From Manduca sexta (Eukaryota; Arthropoda; Insecta; Lepidoptera; Sphingidae), in contig NC_051129.1 of assembly GCF_014839805.1 (NCBI RefSeq), positions 4,716,920 to 4,780,919 on the forward strand: a stretch of DNA of 64,000 nucleotides. Direction: 5' to 3'. The notes below the pieces were generated by a model that was not told the origin of the DNA, did not search any database, and saw only the letters and a program-made list of their open reading frames with translations. The first letter of the stretch is position 1; each line of letters opens with the position of its first letter. Below are positions 61,437 through 64,000 of the stretch, piece by piece. Position numbers and translations under genes: made by a program.

Positions 61437-64000
61437 GTGAGTACAATTTTATTAAGATTACAAAGCTTAGTAAGCTTTTTATCTACAAGGGTGGCAGGCA
61501 ACTCAAGAGATCGTAAATCCACACGTACAAAATTACTTTCTGTACATTCCCAATTGTTAAAATAACGATATTAACTTAAATAGTCCATATCAAGCGCATA
61601 GATATACAAATTAAATGCACTTGCCTACCAAAAAATAATTCGTTGTTTGTAAAACTCCCTTACAAAGTTTGGTCACAAGGGAAACAGTTAAAACCAAATA
61701 CAAAGGTTAATCAAAGGTTTCATTACCTCAATAAAAAACAAAACACAAAGTTTGATGTAAACATAAAGAATAAATAAACTAGAATTATTAAACGTAAATC
61801 TCATGTAAAAAGCAATAGCCGACTTTCATAAAGGTGTTAAAAATGGGTCAAGATAATAAAGCCGTGTTTAATGAGTGAAAACGTGGCGTTGTTTCCAAAT
61901 AATTCAAACAAAACGTAGGAAGGTATAATCACTAAACTGGGACCAGAAATGTAAACAAATTTCTAACATCTACCTTCTTTTTCAATATATCATTTTGGAT
62001 CTTGTAATGTCTAACATCTACCTTCTTTTTCAATATATCATTTTGGATCTTGTAATGTCTAACATCTACCTTCTTTTTCAATATATCATTTTGGATCTTG
62101 TAATGTCCAACATCTACCTTCTTTTTCAATATATCATTTTGGATCTTGTAATGTCCAACATCTACCTTCTTTTTCAATATATCATTTTGGATCTTGTAAT
62201 GTCCAACATCTACCTTCTTTTTCAATATATCATTTTGGATCTTGTAATGTCCAACATCTACCTTCTTTTTCAATATATCATTTTGGATCTTGTAATGTCC
62301 AACATCTACCTTCTTTTTCAATATATCATTTTGGATCTTGTAATTGTTCCTTCTTTGCAAAGACAACCATATTTATGTGTCATTGACACATGATAATTAC
62401 TGTATTTTGTATGATGTATTGTAAAATGTACATAGATAGACATGATTGCTGTCACAGAATGATAAATCATATAATTACACCAATTACACTTATTGACATA
62501 ATCAATAGAGGGTAGTTCACATTTCTAGCACAAGGCTGAACACTAAGTTCGTGTCAGTTCACCGTTCCAGAATCTAGTACCTGAGTAAGTAAAGCCAACT
62601 GAAATATCTCAAATTACCCTGGCGAACCGGATTTCGAAACTCGGGCGCAGAACGTGCGCACAATGCAATCGAATATGAATGTGGCGTTTTACTCACGACT
62701 TGCGGTTGAATTAGTTGATAGGGTAATTGATGACCGTCGCGAGTTAACAGAATTTATTTTAGAGCTACTCTGTCTAGTTATTGATGGTGAATGTCGAAAA
62801 TTAGGTTTTATTTATTAGGTTTCGGTCGCCGCTTCGCTTTCGTATAGTGGTCTAAATAAAAGTAGTCTATAGCACGTAGAGTTATAGACTATTAGGAAAA
62901 AAATGGAATTGGTAATTTCAAAGGATAATGCGGTAAACAATGTATTAATTTTTGAGTCGAAAAATGACGATAATAGATAAATAAATGGGTTCAAAATCTG
63001 AATACCTTCGCAAAATAAAATATTATGTTTGTTATAAATTATTTTGGTTCGTTTACTTAAGTTTCCTAGTGTGTCTTGTAAACGCGTTGTTTCAATAAAA
63101 TAACTATATCGTTTAAAGGTTTTGATGGAACAATATAGCTATAGGCTAATATGGGCGACGCCGGTATATTTGAAGTTTGTATTGCGGTTAAATAAATAAT
63201 AATGGATATTACTATGAACTCTTACGTAATGACCATAAAAACGTTATGGTTATTTGAGTGCTACAACAACAAAAACAAAGGGCCATTATTATAATTAAAT
63301 ACAATTAGATACATACGAAATTTAGTATTATGAGTAACAAAGACGAAATCACAAAGCTTCAAATGACACGAACACTCGATAAGATATTCGTAAGTAGTAT
63401 TTAAATACCCAACAATAATATAGTTTTTTTACACCTAACTTTCTTCGAAAGAATGATATTAGAAAACCCATAAGCTCAAGCAATCGAAACTGGAATTTCC
63501 GAAGTAGGCGTTTACGTAAAATATTTATGAAGTGAATGCGCTGTACTGCCTTCGTAAATTAACTATTCAAACGTAACACACGGGGGAGACCAAAGGCTAT
63601 CGTACCAACCCCAGTATGCATGTAGAATTCTACGTTCCCTTACAGTAAAGTAGGGCATTTGTCATACATCACTGCCCAACCATTAGAATGCTTATTAATG
63701 CTTACAATAAGGTTTTAATTAACAGAAACGTTTAAGAATTAGCTCGAATAAATTAACGCGCGATAAAAATTTAAGACAAGATTGGAAAAAGACATGTCGC
63801 TACATGTGAATCTAAAAGTATAGAACATTCTCAGAAATGATTTTTATTTCCCTCACAATTTTCTCGAATAAATCCTGAGGGCAGTCTGTGTACTCGCTTA
63901 CCCGAATGTCAATATTAGGCGCTGACACAGCGAACACGTGTGCCGATATTGGACACGGAGGGAAAATAAAGAGTGAATGGAGTACAAATAGTTCGTTCAT
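61437..64000. other. CYRI: CYRI downstream intron, no further exon recognised
   Basis: AT-rich intron starting with a canonical gtgagt. It holds the 48-bp minisatellite at 61963-62344. A minus-strand frame open to the window edge (63812-64000) has no recognisable domain and is not called. Confidence 0.65.
61963..62344. repeat. 48-bp minisatellite, eight units
   Basis: Eight head-to-tail units of 48 bp start at 61963, 62011, 62059, 62107, 62155, 62203, 62251 and 62299 (the last is short by two bases). Units 1-3 begin ctaacatctacc and units 4-8 begin ccaacatctacc; otherwise they look identical. Because 48 is a multiple of three and the unit has no stop in one frame of each strand, both strands show long open frames of 16-residue repeats (KIQNDILKKKVDVGHY on the minus strand). 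These are a by-product of the unit length and not evidence for a gene. Confidence 0.97.

Noticed and set aside
61963..62344. CRISPR array
   Set aside because: The units are contiguous with no unique spacers, and the genome is eukaryotic.
61932..62393. Repeat proteins of 144 and 132 aa from the minisatellite
   Set aside because: Both strands are open simply because the unit is 48 bp. It lies within an intron and has no promoter or start context that stands out.
63812..64000. Minus-strand frame open to the window edge
   Set aside because: The composition is plausible, but there is no motif, and only 62 codons are visible.
1..64000. Integrated virus or bacterial gene cluster
   Set aside because: No capsid, polymerase, integrase or prokaryotic-style gene run was seen in any frame.

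Overview
The window looks like AT-rich, non-coding-dominated DNA from a lepidopteran (moth or butterfly) genome. Three things support this: the repeat set (a tRNA-derived SINE with a 13-bp target-site duplication, an RTE-type retrotransposon tail ending in GEAYVQQWTAVG, a DD37D mariner-like element, and palindromic MITEs, one at TTAA); the very low exon density; and insect-like exons of CYRI (FAM49) and probably a C-type lectin. It is not prokaryotic: there are no operons, and nearly all open frames are chance frames in introns or repeats.

Layout. 1-11935 holds mostly unassigned non-coding DNA, a full-length SINE (6780-7062), a probable C-type lectin exon on the minus strand (10567-10667), an RTE tail (11174-11317) and two perfect hairpins beside the contig end. 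11936-12435 is a gap of exactly 500 N. 12436-32432 is a 19,997-bp contig ending at a second gap of exactly 500 N (32433-32932). 32933-64000 is one further contig.

The dominant feature is that 12436-31541 is repeated, in the same orientation and nearly base for base, at 34891-55262. The copies differ by scattered substitutions, several TE presence/absence differences and a few strongly diverged blocks. The first copy starts exactly at a gap edge and sits in a contig bounded by placeholder gaps. The simplest reading is that it is the alternative haplotype of the downstream locus left in the scaffold, not a real 20-kb tandem duplication. A real duplication is not excluded by sequence alone.

Genes. 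On the plus strand two consecutive coding exons of CYRI (the Rac1-binding DUF1394 protein) are recognisable: a 132-nt exon present in both copies (31260-31391 and 54950-55081, with only synonymous differences) and a 278-nt exon (61159-61436). The splice phases match (phase 0 between them). Everything from the start of copy 2 to the window end is probably CYRI intron apart from these exons. A naive gene model would include the 132-nt exon twice.

Mobile elements unique to copy 2 are a 1306-bp mariner-like element with a frameshifted transposase (clean empty TA site in copy 1) and a 338-bp palindromic MITE at TTAA (clean empty TTAA site in copy 1). Copy 1 alone has a lepidopteran repeat with three to four ~118-bp tandem units just beyond its exon. 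A perfectly ordered 48-bp minisatellite of eight units lies in the CYRI intron at 61963-62344. I did not find a new multi-gene system. The useful signals are the structural differences between the two copies.
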